From positions 28,589-92,588 of the forward strand of contig JAIQDT010001935.1 in NCBI GenBank assembly GCA_021521415.1: a stretch of 64,000 bases of DNA, in the 5' to 3' direction. The notes under the pieces were generated by a model. The model was not told the DNA's origin. It saw only the letters and a program-made list of their open reading frames with translations, and made no database searches. This DNA is from Bidens hawaiensis (taxonomy: Eukaryota; Streptophyta; Magnoliopsida; Asterales; Asteraceae). Below, one piece after another: positions 1 through 11,548 of the stretch. A program made the position numbers and the translations under genes. Every line of letters starts with the position of its first letter. Positions within the stretch are counted from its first letter, which is position 1.

Positions 1-260
1 CTAGCCGATCTCATCTCAGTCACAAGCGATATGAATCTCTACAGCTGAGTTTCCAACGACTCTCCCAGAACGTGATTAACATGTTGAACTTATGTAACAA
101 GAGATCTTGACGGCTTTTCCTCATGTCCTCATTACCCTCATACACTTCAATCAGGGTTTCCCAAAGTGCCTTAGCAGACTGTAATTCTCTAAATCCCAAG
201 ACAATCTTGGGTGAAAGTACCATGGTTAAAGTAGAAAGCGCCTTGTCGTCTATAACGCTT
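1..260 (-). pseudogene. Q: Copia gag fragment (second part)
   Basis: Minus-strand reading gives the middle of a Copia-type Gag (UBN2/gag family), with the family's characteristic segment on GFREL, AKALWE and IEVYEGNEDM followed by SRQDLL. The frame breaks after about residue 60 near position 20-40, and the rest of the protein lies beyond the window edge. It continues the Gag N-terminus at 4302-4757; the two parts are separated by insert R. The frame extends upstream (minus strand) to about 260-290 before homology to Gag stops. Known role of the family: capsid-like protein of an LTR retrotransposon. Assignment to Q rests on order and strand. Confidence 0.7.
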
Positions 261-1075
261 GCGAAAATTTCATAACAAAAATGTCAACTTTTAAAAGTTG
301 AAAGATTACAATAATCGGTATGGTCGTTTTCACGATTTGAAATATTATTAGTCAAACGGTTTAGTAGAGTAAATTTAAGATAGGAGATATTGCAATTGAT
401 ATTTAAATGATCAAACACCGTGCGCAAGTATTTAACAGAAATAATCAATTAGTGACCACTAATTAATATAAGACAAATATTGATGTAGTTATATAGTAAA
501 GTATGTTAATAATTTTTACTAACTATATATGTCGTACGCTTTAAATGGAATAATATAAGATATTATCAACTATCTACTTCATGTATGTGATGTACTTATA
601 GGATTTCACCAAAAACATGTAAGGCCCCGTTATCGTTGCCTCACATTTGGACGTTGGATTTACTCATAAACACAGTTCATAATATCAGAGTTAATAAAAA
701 CATTCGCGGAATCTTAAAACATTCAAACCATCATATTACAAAACCATACTTTGTTGTCTTAACGGGCATTCAAATCATTTAAAACATAAAACATTGTCTT
801 TAGAATAACATAACATTTCTTGAGATGCCAGCTTTTTCAAGTCCATGCCATGTGCTTCCTCTTACGCAGGCTGCCTCAATCTACTCACCTGCGTGCATAC
901 TAAAAGTCAGCTACGCTGAGTGAGTTCTAGTTAATCATACAACATACAATCTGTTCTCATACTTGCACACGTGCCCGAAGGGGTGTACATTATTCATACT
1001 TACTTTTCATACATAACTATCCGTTTTATTTAAAGAGCCTTCCGCTCTATAACCTCACATATATTATAAGGATCT

Positions 1076-1245
1076 GGTCCATAACATCACAGATATTATA
1101 AAGGGTCTGGTCCCCAACATCACAGATATTATTAGGGTCTGGTCCCTACCATCACAGATATTATTAGGGTCTGGTCCCTACCATCACATATATTATTAGG
1201 TCTGGTCCCTACCATCACAGATATTATTAGGGTCTGGTCCTTTTG
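1076..1245. repeat. Tandem array in LTR G1 (core ATTATTAGGGTCTGGTCCC)
   Basis: Four to five imperfect copies of a roughly 32-bp unit, each with CATCACAGATATTA followed by the core TATTAGGGTCTGGTCCC. Related arrays occupy the same LTR position in C (33-bp unit) and G2 (about 37-40-bp unit). Confidence 0.85.
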
Positions 1246-1894
1246 TTTCATGTAACTGTACCGTACCTGTTCATACATACTTTCCTTGACAATACGTGCA
1301 ATCTCCGAAGAGCATTCACATACCATCATCATAACATACATACATTATGCATACATCATATATTCATACATACATCGTATCTTTCATCATACTTATCAAT
1401 CATATCTTAACTACCACCTGACGGTACTTGCAATATCCGAAGATCGTTCACGCACCGTCAAACAATCATCATACATAAATCATACAAGGCATACACTTAC
1501 CACTTAAGATAAGTGTATTAACTATCACATCGAGTATGCACACAGCCCCGAAAACATAACAAGGAAGTGGGGCTAGAAACTAACCTCAAGGCGGTTGCGT
1601 TCACCGTTTATAGTTAATCCTTTCCTGAGCTGAGCACGACTAACTGTATAATCATACATATATTAAACACGGCTCTAACTCTTCCTATCGTATACTTAAT
1701 TAATCTTACGTATCTAAGTCGGTTTTACTTCATTGGATTATTACCGGTTAGTTAATCGCTACACTTTAACCCTTGAAGGCATCTTTCATAAATCATCAAA
1801 GTCCAAGGGTCACTTTGTAATTATATCATTCTTTTCTAAGTCCAGGGACTGTTCTGTCATTCTTTCAAAGTTCTAATTCGTCACTCAGTTCTTA

Positions 1895-2175
1895 AAATGG
1901 GAATTCATAACGAATTAGCCATTATAGTGAATCTGCCTTTGTAACGAATCAGGAATCTTAACGAACTGGTCCTTATAGCGAATTGGACCTTAACGAACTG
2001 ACTGGTCAACGAATGAACTCTATAACGAAGGGGGTTCATTCGTCCCTCTCTTAGCGAATGGCCTTAGCGAATGGCCTAGTTCGCCCTTATTTCGTTAACG
2101 AACGACATGCTAGTTCGGTAATCTTTCCTTAGCGAATCGGCTGGCGAATCACACCTACTTCGCTAGTTACCCTTA
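1895..2175. repeat. Word array (TAACGAAT / TAGCGAAT) in LTR G1
   Basis: Dense, irregularly spaced copies of TAACGAAT, TAGCGAAT and AACGAACT with some in inverted orientation. The same LTR position holds GCGAACTT/GCGAAGTT words in C and AAGTTCGCTTAC words in G2. Confidence 0.8.
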
Positions 2176-2625
2176 GCGAATTAGGGTTAGGTCAGGGAAT
2201 GTCAGAACATTCCCTGACATCGCTAACCTCGTACCAACCTTTTCCGGAGCCGCCTTTCCGGCTCCACCGCCGGAAAACCGCGGATTCGCCGGAAAAACGT
2301 GTTTTAACTCGTTTTTCACCGTTTTTCGTCCTGTTCGATCTAAATCTGAGCTTGGGTGACCCCTAAGCTCATCATAGGTTTGGTTTATACTCGAATCCAC
2401 CCGGATCTCGTGACTTAAACGGTTTAACGGTGTCGGCTCGTCGTTTCGTGTTCATAGCTAACGGTTTTAAGCTCAAACAATAAAATACAATCATTACCTC
2501 GGGTCGGTTCTCGGTTTCCTTCTTGATATCGGTTTAGAGAGAGAGAGAACTAGAGAGAGAATCTTAAGTGTGTGTTTTGGATGGTGTAAGGGATATGTGT
2601 AAATGAATTAAATGGAGGATTAAGG

Positions 2626-2635
2626 GTTTATATAT
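2626..2635 (-). promoter_or_regulatory. TATA-like box of LTR G1
   Basis: TATATAAAC on the minus strand, followed downstream by a pyrimidine-rich leader (CTCTCTCT at about 2530-2560). The same arrangement is seen in C (33298-33304) and G2 (13149-13155). Transcription is inferred. Confidence 0.5.
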
Positions 2636-4301
2636 TTTTGATCATGGGCTTAAGCCCATGGTCTTTCCTTCATTCCTCCATAACCCAAGTCCATAGCCCA
2701 TATCCATTTACCCAACACAAGTCCATCTCGTATTCTATTCAACTAAACCGATAACGACCCGCTATAAAATAAACGAACTTTATTTTATTAATATAACCGA
2801 AAGTAGGATGTTACAAAACACCATACTTTTATTTGTTCAAGTATGTTAATTTTCATTATTAATAATATTAAATAATTGATGGGACGGCTACATCTAATAT
2901 ACATAAAAATAAATAAACAAATGTGTGTATCTCTATCTAAAGATAGAGATATGTGGCCACTTATAAACAAAAGAGTGGACAAGTTGGAAGAATATTGTCT
3001 ACGTGTCGATTGCATTCAAATATATATACCCTTACTTTTACTCTCACTTCCACGTACAATGCCATAAATCTAATTGTTATTGGATCATAAATAAATAATA
3101 AACAAATAACCAGTATGTTAGGATATATATATATATATGTGTGTGTATGTAAGTATTGTAGTTTCATGTGATGCATGGAGGAATATTATCACAAGAGAGG
3201 AAAGACAAATATGGTCACCATTTTCATTACAAAATAAATGGTTAAGTAAATTGATCAGAGAAGAGTGCTTGTATTGTTGGTTAATTCTATCTAATACGAG
3301 CCCCATAAAATTTTGGTGTTCATCGCGCAACGCAATAGCCATATTGTAGGTCCATCGCGGTACGCGGCTACAAAAGGGGAGGAAATCAGACCTTCATTCC
3401 TCGTTCAATTCTCATTGCTCTCTCTCTCAGTTTGTTACATATAAGAGTGTTGGTATAATACCCGGAATAGTTGTAACGATACCCTCTCCGATCGAAAGAA
3501 ACTTTTTATACACGAATCCAAAAGCTCTGCCTGAACAAGGTAAGACATTGTGCCATCGTATAAAGTTTCTAATCTCGAAATTATCATTATGATTATTGGC
3601 TTTATACTAATCTAGATATACCCATTGTATTTAACCTAGGTGCTTAATACCATGAAACTCTCTTTAATTTTAAACTTGAAAGGTGAGACATTCGAGTTTT
3701 TATACCACTCACATTTGCGTGAGACAACTGTTTTTCCGACACTGTCATGATAATTTCAAAACCTATAAAACTCGTGACAGATAGTCTAAATGTTTTTAAA
3801 TATATTTTTCAAAGTATTTAAATACATTATAGTGATTAAGTCTCTGTACACTTACATGATGGTTACTATTGGTATTGTGGGGGGTTTTGTATACAAGGCT
3901 TGCCTACTTACTTATTGGACAAGTGTTAGCCAATAAGTAATATGACCACAGTCATAGATACGGTCGATTGACAAGTACTTTTTGGTAATTTGTAAGCAGG
4001 CAGATGTAAAAACATCTTAATGTTGTAACTGTAAAATGTGTCATTTATAAATGAATGTACTCACCAGTATTTCCTGCAGAACAAATATTTTAAACATGTT
4101 TCAGGTGACATATTAAAGACAAAGAAAAGATGCATGCGGGCCTTCCAGCTTAAACAAGTGGCATCACCAAAATAAAGAAACATGTTTTGTAAATTAGGGT
4201 TTATCCCTACCAAATAATTATGCAAATAAATATGGGTTTTAATCCAAGTTTATGAAATGAAAATCATGGTGTTTTACACTCATGTAAAATTTTTTTCCTA
4301 A

Positions 4302-4757
4302 CTACGGTCCTGATGAATTTTTTCCGCTTCTAAATAATAAACACCGATACCACCGCTCGCGTTCACGGCTCTCCTCCCGGGGTATGGGTTCGGGGGATGT
4401 GACATCGTCCCCTTCAACCTTTTCAAAATCAGCATTATCATACAGTTCAACAGGTTTCATAGAAACTTCTTTCGAGTTTTCACGTTGGTACGTGATAACT
4501 TGAGGGACTCTAACAATACTTCTCCAAATCTTGGCATCTTTCATTTTCACGTATTTTTCAAACCTGAACTTCCATTCGTTAAACCCCTCGTGAGACAGTA
4601 TACGGGGTATACGAGTAGCAGTTCCCATTATAGAGTCCAGTTCTTGATGTAGTGTAGCATTAGTTGACCCATTTGTTATGTGGTACATTTTGAATAAGAA
4701 TAATAAACTGGTCCAGTTATTAACTCCAAACACTTTCTTAAATATCCTAAGGCCCAA
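4302..4757 (-). pseudogene. Q: Copia gag N-terminus
   Basis: Minus-strand reading of about 150 residues. It contains the Copia Gag N-terminal segment with IPRILSHEGFNEWKFRFEKY, matching the family pattern of a tryptophan-containing W-K-x-R-F-E block followed by DAKIWRSI. The start may be one of two internal methionines rather than the first. The C-terminal end drifts into unrelated residues at the boundary with insert R. Its continuation is the fragment at 1-260. Upstream lie a leader with a GAGAAC-word array and the 5' LTR of Q. Confidence 0.7.
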
Positions 4758-5158
4758 TATGATCAGGTCCAGTTATATAGCACAGCCGAAAACTATAGTT
4801 GGTCGAGAACCAGACTTGTTGACCGAGAACAACTAAAAATCAACAGAAAACCCAAAGATTGACCGAGAACAATCAAAGTCAGCAGAGAACCAACAGATTT
4901 CATCGAGAACCAACAAATTTCACCGAGAACCAACAAATTTCACCGAGAAAGACTACGTGATGGCCGAAAACGATGAAAATATGCCCGAGAACTTCTAATA
5001 CACTCAGATTAAGGGCCATGTGATTCTGTATCATCATCCAAGGACTGATCGGTCGTGGAAACCATCTCAATCTCCGGAATCTCCCTATCGATAATCTGGG
5101 TGTCGGAGACAGATCCTTCGCATATCTTGCTGAAAAACTCCCCAACATGTTCCATAAT
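4758..5158 (-). repeat. Q: leader with ACCGAGAAC word array
   Basis: Untranslated leader between the Q LTR and gag. At 4800-4990 the plus strand carries repeated GACCGAGAAC / CACCGAGAACCAACAAATTT words spaced about 20-30 bp apart. The same GACCGAGAAC/GTTCTCGGTC word fills the pre-ORF3 region of O. I see no TGGTATCAGAGC primer site next to the LTR end, so the primer-binding site is deleted or degraded. Confidence 0.6.
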
Positions 5159-5501
5159 TGTAAGTCCTTTAAACGAATCTTTCAATGTGATACCAAACAA
5201 TCTCGTTATTAAGCGAAAATTAAAAAGAGATGATTCAATGATAAATGATTAAACACGCAAAGAACACGAGCAAGATGCTTCAAAACACACGTGTTATTAC
5301 GTCTGGTGCTTAAGCACAAAGTTACACAAGATTGTTCACCAAAGGTTATGAACGGCCAACCCCAAAAACCTAAATACATTGTATATATATAGGCACTACA
5401 CCCTAATCCAACACAAACCAAAAGCCCACCGAGATATCTTGGATCTCGGTTTACATACAAGCCCAAAACAAAGTACAAACCAAACAAATTCTAGCCCAAC
5501 A
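5159..5501 (-). mobile_element. Q: 5' LTR of a SIRE-like Copia element
   Basis: A 343-bp segment. On the minus strand it begins TGTTGGGCTAGAAT and ends GGACTTACA. It shares long stretches with the O LTR at 11150-11504, for example TCTTTCAATGTGATA, CAATCTCGT and the GCTTCAAAACACA block. The high-coordinate side abuts P protease sequence, which marks the outer edge of Q. The rest of Q runs off the low-coordinate end of the window, so its target duplication cannot be checked. Confidence 0.75.
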
Positions 5502-5679
5502 AAAATGGTATCGATGAAGTATAAGGAGTCGTCAATAGACTTAGGGTGTTTTAGAGACTGTCAAACGTCAAAGGTGACGTTCTCATCCCCAACTCTCAAA
5601 ATTAACTTACTGTTGCAGACTTCGATCAACGCCAGTGCAGAGGCAAGGAATGGTCGGCCTAAGATAAGCGGGACACTAT
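5502..5679 (-). pseudogene. P: retropepsin C-terminal fragment
   Basis: Minus-strand reading gives PLILGRPFLASALALIEV and then LILRVGDENVTFDV, the typical C-terminal half of the aspartic protease of Athila-like gypsy elements (ILGRPFL motif). A TGA stop follows shortly after. The N-terminal half is at 7463-8076; the two halves are separated by solo LTR S2. The low-coordinate edge is the insertion point of Q. Confidence 0.75.
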
Positions 5680-7462
5680 TGATATGGGCTAAATTATATA
5701 TAAATATTATAACTATTTCTCACACTTTGAGTGCCTTTAAAGTAGTTTTTATTGAAAAATTGACCTAACCATTTCATATTTATATTTTATAGTTTCAAAA
5801 GACAATGAGCTGAATTGATATCTTTATACTATATTATATCAACTGATTAAAAAAATTTATGTATATAAATTTAAAACTTAAGTTTGTGTCATTCACGTAA
5901 ACTTAGAAGGGTTTTTAATTTGAAAAGTCATGGTTGGTATCCTAAAGTTTATCATGGTCTTGAATCTTGAGTTTAATTTATATATTATATATGCTTTAAT
6001 TTATTCCTATACAGGAAGTCAAAACTGACACATAATTAAATGAGTATATCAAGGCTCATGTGAAACCACAAGTAAAGAGGTGAATTAAATCAAAAGTCAT
6101 GAAGTGGTCCATAAGTCATATGCATATAAGGACTAGCTCGTCAAATAATACGGAACTTGGGCTTGAACCCTTATAATATTACTAGTTTTGACGGCATTAT
6201 ATAGGAGGGGGGATGAGCAATTAAAGAAGGACGGCGGTTGTTGCTAAGAAAAAATAACCTTCTGTCGCAAGACAGAAAGTGTTGCCATTTGTTGAAGAAG
6301 GGTCGACCAGGAAAGAAAAAAAGGCTTGCAGGCACGTGAACTATATTTATTTCTTTTTCAATGAACCGTAATATATGTTATATTCTTTTTTCGTTGATTA
6401 TTATGAGAGGCTAAATTTCTATACTTCCTGGGTTTTGATGAATACTTTTTAGACTCGTTTTATTTTTTGATTTGGATTATTTATTGATTGGTTCATGTTT
6501 TGGTAAAGTTTTTATTGTAATTGGTTGTGATGAATATGCGTATATGGTATTAATTCATAATAAGTTTTTGTTCCATATGCGTCTTTGTGAATGTCTTTCA
6601 TGTATGGATGCGTATTAAGTTACTTACTATGTGTTTGTAACTTGTTTATGGTTTATTGTTAACGTATTCCATAGAAACGGTAATTGAGAGTAGAAATACC
6701 TTATATTCTGTCACTTGAGAGACCGGGAGGTAATTAAATGTCGCCTGTTTTGGTCTTATGCGGGTTTAGGTAGTGATTGCACGGGAGGGAGTTACCCTAG
6801 ATTCCTTTATATTCTTACATATTCGAGTTATAACCGAATTCAATAAGAATACCCCTTTACGCATTAGGGTATTTTGTGATTAGAGAGACCTGGAGGTAAT
6901 TTAGTCTTTGGGTTCCTTAGCTTAATTTGGTCAGGTGAGACCAGGAGATGATCCGAACCATTAAACCGTTGAGCTTATATGATATTTAGGGTTCTTAGGT
7001 TTTGTTGGTGAGACCAGGAGGTGATCTAGCATACTTCAGTTATTCCTTAAATTTCATATTTTTAAAATCCGGTAACAATCATATATCCAATTCCGAGAGT
7101 TTACGAGTTAACTAGTAGGATTCCTTACCTAGGTAGTTGTTTCTCGCTTATTTGAGTTCCAGTCCTATTTGTCCATGTCTAGTTTTCGTGTCAGTTTTAG
7201 TTTAAGTATTAATTAATTTATAGGTAATATTTAAAAAACACAAAAATCAATTAAATCTATTTATTTAAGTTATTAGTCAGAGTCTAGTTTAGGTGTCGCT
7301 AGAGTCCTGTGGGTTTGATATCCGAACTTCATTAGGCTTTGCTACAGTTGATAGGTACACCTGCCTGTCTAGTGGTCTAGTATTAGGAGAGTCTAGATTT
7401 ATAAATTTAAAACTAGAGTGTCAATGTTATGTTAGGTTTTTAATAGACCAATTTGCACATCA
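5680..7462 (+). mobile_element. S2: B-type solo LTR inside P protease
   Basis: Starts TGATATGGGCTAAATTATAT and ends TTTGCACATCA. It is homologous along its length to the LTR of composite B, which starts TGATATGGTATAAATTATAC, shares the AAGACAATGAGCTGAATTGAT-like block and the ATCCGAACTT...GGTACACCTG block near the 3' end, and ends TTTAGCATATCA. It lies between the two halves of P protease. I could not identify a matching 5-bp duplication (ACTAT on the left, TCATC on the right), so the exact edges or later changes are uncertain. Confidence 0.75.
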
Positions 7463-8076
7463 TCATCATTCATGTCCAAGGTGACAAACTCCACCGGGAA
7501 GATAAATTTGTTGACACGAACGAGCATGTTCTCGACCACCCCTCGAGGGTATTTCATAGAACGATCAGCAAGCTGAATACTCATCCTGGTAGGCCTCGGC
7601 TCGCCTAAACCCAACTTGCGATACACAGAATATGGCATGAGATTAATAAAGGCATCAAGATCCATTAGCGCATAAACTACCGTATCATCACTCAAGATGC
7701 ATGGAATCGTGAAACTCCCAGTATTGGACATCTTCTCTGGTAACTTTCTCTGCGAGACTGCAGAGCAACTAGCACTCAATGGTATGGAAGATACCTCAGC
7801 TAAAATCTCCTTATTCGGAAGAATATCCTTAAGGAACTTTGCATATTTCGGCATTTGAATGAGAGCCTCAAGAAATAGAATGTTAGGGTGAAGCTGCTTC
7901 AAAAGATTAAGCAATTTGGAGTTCTTCTCCTCGTCTCTATTTCTGCGGAGAGTCCCGGGGTATGGAACTCTAGGTTTATAGACTCTCACTGGTGTGCTGG
8001 GTAATTGTTGGTTCTCGGCCTGTGATGTACTTTCTGGGCTACGCCTCTGATGCACCTTGGCAGGCGAAGACTCCAA
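7463..8076 (-). pseudogene. P: Athila-like gag-pol, protease N-terminal half
   Basis: About 200 residues on the minus strand. A proline-rich linker is followed by the segment before retropepsin (LPNKEILAEV) and the active-site region: ALMDLDAFINLMPYSVY, then KLGLGEPRPTRMSIQLADRS and PRGVVENMLVRV. The Asp-Leu-Gly-Ala active-site motif of the family reads DLDA here, so the conserved glycine is lost and the protease is almost certainly dead. The frame is cut by S2 within the DMNDDDV segment and resumes at 5502-5679. Confidence 0.8.
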
Positions 8077-9128
8077 CTAAATCTCCTTGTCCACCTGCTC
8101 CTCTCCATCGACTGCAGGCTCCTCAACGACTCCTCCTCTAGTCGCCTCCTGAATCACGGGCTCGTTGCGTGCCCCTCCACTGCTCCTTTTCGTCACAGCC
8201 TTCACGAGTCCCTTCTGGTTCTGCTCGGTATTACTCGGAAGTGTACCCGACGGTCTTCCATTTAATCTACTCGCTAACTCCCCATCCGCCGCTCGAGATT
8301 CTGAATTGACGCTCTCTGATTTCTCATGAAAGATTCGTGCTCCCGAAATTTCTCTTGGGTCTCTTTGTGATGGGAATCCTCTCGAGTCATGAGCTGTAAC
8401 AACATCTGTGTCTGTTGTGCTATCATCTCCTCTAAAGTGGGCTTCTTCTCCCCGCTACTCGCTCACTCATCGGAATCCTGGAATAGACTCTGATGCTGTT
8501 GGAAGCCGGAATGATTTTCGTTCCTCCGGTTAGAATTTTGATTGCCTGTCCACCCTGATTTATAAGAATTGAAAGAATTTTGATTTCGGTTCGGATTGCT
8601 AACAAAGTCAAATGCCTCCTCCCGAGAAACATACGGGGCACTAAATAGTATCATGCCCCCTCTACAAATCTCACACAATTTTCTCTTCACCTGCAAGTCC
8701 TTCATAATCTTCACTAACGCCTCAACCTGTGCCGCGAGTGCGGTGTTTGTGTCGACTAAATGCATGCCTCGTGATGTAGAACCAACACACCTATTACTCT
8801 TAGCTGGTGTTCGCTGGTATCCACTCATGGATAACCCGTTAAACAAAGCAATGTACTCATCTGTATTCTTCGTCGTCAACAAATTACCTCCCATAGCCGT
8901 ATCAAGCATACTTTGTGTTGCGTACGTCACCCCGTTATTGAACTTCTCAACTACTGCCCAGTCATGCAGGCCATGGTTCGGACATAAAGCAAGTATATTT
9001 TTGAATCTCTCACATGCCTCGTAAAACTCTCGGTGTCCTCCATATGAAAAGAATGAATATGAAAAGAATGAATCTGATTATGTAAATGAGTGGCCTTAGC
9101 CGGAGGATTGTATTTCTCAAGAAACTTG
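8077..9128 (-). pseudogene. P: Athila-like gag, central and C-terminal part
   Basis: Minus-strand frames give KFLEKYNPPAKATHLHNQIHSF near 9040-9128. Then at 8463-8930 come residues of the Athila Gag C-terminus: a SMLDTAMGG segment, the NTALAAQVEALVKIMKDL coiled region and CEIC, the first half of a zinc knuckle. After CEIC the reading drifts, so the knuckle is broken by a frameshift. Asparagine-rich sequence follows (NRNQNSFNS, GNQNSNRRNENHSG). The region 8077-8462 has no long open frame and is the decayed gag-protease linker. Confidence 0.75.
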
Positions 9129-9133
9129 GTCTA

Positions 9134-10756
9134 TGATGTGTGTATAATGATGCTCTTTCTAAATGACCCACAACTAAGCTTTAAATTTATTAAACGAAAA
9201 TCCTAACGATTCCACACAAAACCGGCAAGTGTACCGATCACTAATAGTGTAACACTAAGGAAGTTCGAGTATCGAACACAAGGACATGTGAAAACGTACT
9301 TAATACTTAACCCTAAATAAGACTCACCTAAGAATAATATATTTTAAATGAATTTTAATTATTAACTACTTAACCTAACTTAAATTAACTTAAAAGACAT
9401 AAATTAAGAAAACTAGACGAAACTTTGAAAATAAGATTGATCAATGGGGAAAACGTCTACCTAGGTAAGAATCCTATTGAAGGTATAATAAGCTAATGGA
9501 TTGTAGACACAACTAAGGTTCACTCAAGAAAGCTAGATCACCTCTCGGTCTCACTAACAAACCCTAACCTACACTTACTTGATTTTAAGAACTAACCGGG
9601 TGACGAATTGTTAAAGTGCTCTAATGTCGACTCTCCTCTCAGTCTCACCGACACACTACACTAATGGAGATGAATACTACGCAACCAAGGATAGAGGAAC
9701 AATTTAGTTTATCTTAAACTAGATCAACTAATCACTCAAAACCCAAACCCGACAAGAACCGAACCCGCTCTCGCTCGATCCTAATCCTAACAAGTAAAAG
9801 CTATGAGACGACCCTACTTCCTATCACCTCTCGGACTCTAAAAAGGTGCCTACCCGCTGATTTTAACTAATTAATATACCCAAATAAACCCTACGGTTGT
9901 ACACCCCGCAAACATTCTCTCAACACAAAGTAAAGAGTTCAAACAAGCTAAAATCAATCAAAACTGATTCAATCAATCAAAGCAAGAGGTATATGAGTAT
10001 AATTAAATAAATAACAGCCACAAAACACAACCTAATTCAATATTAAACCAAACTTTTATCAACAATTCAAGTCATGATGATCAAACAATCCATATTACTT
10101 ACTAAAACCTAACAATTTTCATCAAAACTAGGTAGAACTAACAAGTTTAGCCTAACATTATTTTTGGATAGCAGCAATACATTAGTTTAAGAATCATTAA
10201 ATGATCAAGATTAACAAGCACAAGTCAATCTTCAATTCAATTGCAAAACAATTCAAGTTAAAGATCAAAATCAACAAGTTATGAGTCTTGAATAATAGAA
10301 CAAAGTTTATGGATGTAATACTCAAGATTATGGCTGAGTTTCTTGATGAATATGGTCCCTAGCTGCTGTACCAAGTTGTCCTAAGCCTCCTTCTTCTTCA
10401 CTTGGTCACACAAGATGAAAAAACGACTTTCTTTAGAACCCTAGAAGCTGTCGATCGGAAGTTTTTTGGATGGTTGCTGCTGATTTCGGGATTTAGAGGC
10501 TGGTCTAGGGTTTTTTTTCTTGTTAATTAACTTAATATATTATCATGTAAGGCTTTAATCTTCTAGGCTTGGGTCGGGCCTTGAGTTATAGTCTTCAAAC
10601 TTTACTCTTTTCTCCATTAAAACTCATAACCTACAATTAATATTCAATCTTTGTAAGATCATGCAAAAACTATCCATAACTCTTATTTATTAAATTAAAA
10701 AGCAATTAAATCATGATAAAACGATAAGGAAAGTAAGTTTTTTTTACAACACATCA
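9134..10756 (-). mobile_element. S1: A-type solo LTR, TSD GTCTA
   Basis: On the plus strand it starts TGATGTGTGTATAATGATGC, the reverse complement of the 3' end of the element A LTR, and ends TTACAACACATCA. The target duplication GTCTA is perfect (9129-9133 and 10757-10761). Length is 1623 bp against about 1715 bp for the A LTRs. It lies inside P gag: reading across the empty site on the minus strand restores the Gag sequence TTWAAM followed by TKFLEKY. Confidence 0.93.
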
Positions 10757-11109
10757 GTCTACATGGCGGCCCAAGTAGTTATGGAGCCCCGTGGAAGGGA
10801 CTCAAGTCACATACTCGCATGATCAACGAACGAGAACAGAAAAACATGAAGTTTGATGGCGTCTTCGGATACACCGGCAAGATGGAAAGTGTCGCAAATA
10901 CGTGTAATGCGAGTGAGATGAGAATGCGGCTTTTCGTGGATCAACCTGTGAAATTGAGCAGAATGTGAGATGGTGTTCAGAATGTTCGATAGAATCTGCT
11001 AATTCGTGTTAACTACGATAGCTGGTGGAGCGATGCTGGATCTCGCGCCCGCATCAACCGGACGGGCCCGGTTTGAAACTGTCCTCATCGGTGGTGGTGC
11101 GTCGGCCAT
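10757..11109 (-). pseudogene. P: Athila-like gag N-terminus
   Basis: The minus-strand ATG at 11107-11109 opens a frame beginning MADAPPPMRTVSNRA. It continues through HEKPHSHL, ICDTFHLAGV and IKLHVF to LESLPRGSITTWAAM, where it meets S1. Stops interrupt it near residue 35 and again before LESLP. This is the N-terminal Gag domain of an Athila-like element (the LPxGSITTW motif is typical of the family). The 5' LTR of P is not present: sequence above 11150 is element O. Confidence 0.75.
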
Positions 11110-11149
11110 AATCCTATCCTAACAAGGAATTCAGAAAAAGTAGGAGAAG

Positions 11150-11504
11150 TGTAGGTCCTGTGAACAGATCTTTCAATGTGATATCACACAATCTCGTGAT
11201 TAGGCGGAAACTAACATGAGTTGATTCAATAAGATGTAAACAAACACGATAGTAACACGATGAATATGCTTCAAAACACATGTATATGAAACGTCTAGTG
11301 CTTAAGCACAACGGGTTACACAAAACCACCGATATCTATGTCGTACGTCTCACACGTCTAACCCTATAGTAAACCTAGTTACATGGTTTATATAGAGACT
11401 ACATACAAGCCCAATACTACCTAAAAGCCCACCGAGATCCATATGATCTCAGTTTACAATGTAAGAGCAACACAAGTAAAAAACACATTAATACTAGACC
11501 AACA
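11150..11504 (-). mobile_element. O: 3' LTR of SIRE-type Copia
   Basis: A 355-bp LTR. On the minus strand it begins TGTTGGTCTAGTATTAATG and ends CAGGACCTACA. A polypurine tract (CGAAGGGGAGAT on the minus strand, 11505-11516) lies directly upstream of its start, which fixes it as the 3' LTR. It shares the GCTTCAAAACACA block with the Q LTR. The 40 bp at 11110-11149 belong to P upstream of its gag ATG. The matching 5' LTR of O is beyond 64000. Confidence 0.82.
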
Positions 11505-11516
11505 ATCTCCCCTTCG
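11505..11516 (-). promoter_or_regulatory. O: polypurine tract
   Basis: CGAAGGGGAGAT on the minus strand, immediately before the LTR start TGTTGG. This is the expected plus-strand primer of reverse transcription. Confidence 0.75.
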
Positions 11517-11548
11517 TTTTGTATCATCAACATCAATCGTGCTCAAGA

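Larger units (their letters stand above)
618..2815 (-). mobile_element. G1: gypsy solo LTR, TSD AAACA
   Basis: The element starts TGTAAGGCCCCG and ends GGATGTTACA, the same termini as the LTRs of element C at 31270 and 38509. It is flanked by AAACA on both sides (613-617 and 2816-2820), so it is a complete 2198-bp LTR with an intact 5-bp target duplication. No internal region is present, which is the mark of a solo LTR left by LTR-LTR recombination. Orientation follows C: on the minus strand it begins TGTAACATCC and has a TATA-like box with a CT-rich leader downstream. Confidence 0.92.
262..4300. mobile_element. R: unclassified insertion in Q gag (contains solo LTR G1)
   Basis: After removing G1 (618-2815) about 1.8 kb of AT-rich sequence remains that separates the two halves of Q gag. 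I see no convincing coding region. There is a TA/TG microsatellite near 3120-3150, a CT-rich leader-like stretch near 3415-3435, a donor-like CAAG|GTAAG near 3537 and an acceptor-like TTTCAG near 4105. The plus-strand promoter/leader look resembles solo LTR F, so this may be another gypsy LTR. The ends are not resolved and I could not identify a target duplication. Confidence 0.35.

Noticed and set aside
2788..3349. Overlapping short frames on both strands
   Set aside because: AT-rich insert R with a TA/TG microsatellite; no codon bias or motif, and frames overlap on opposite strands.
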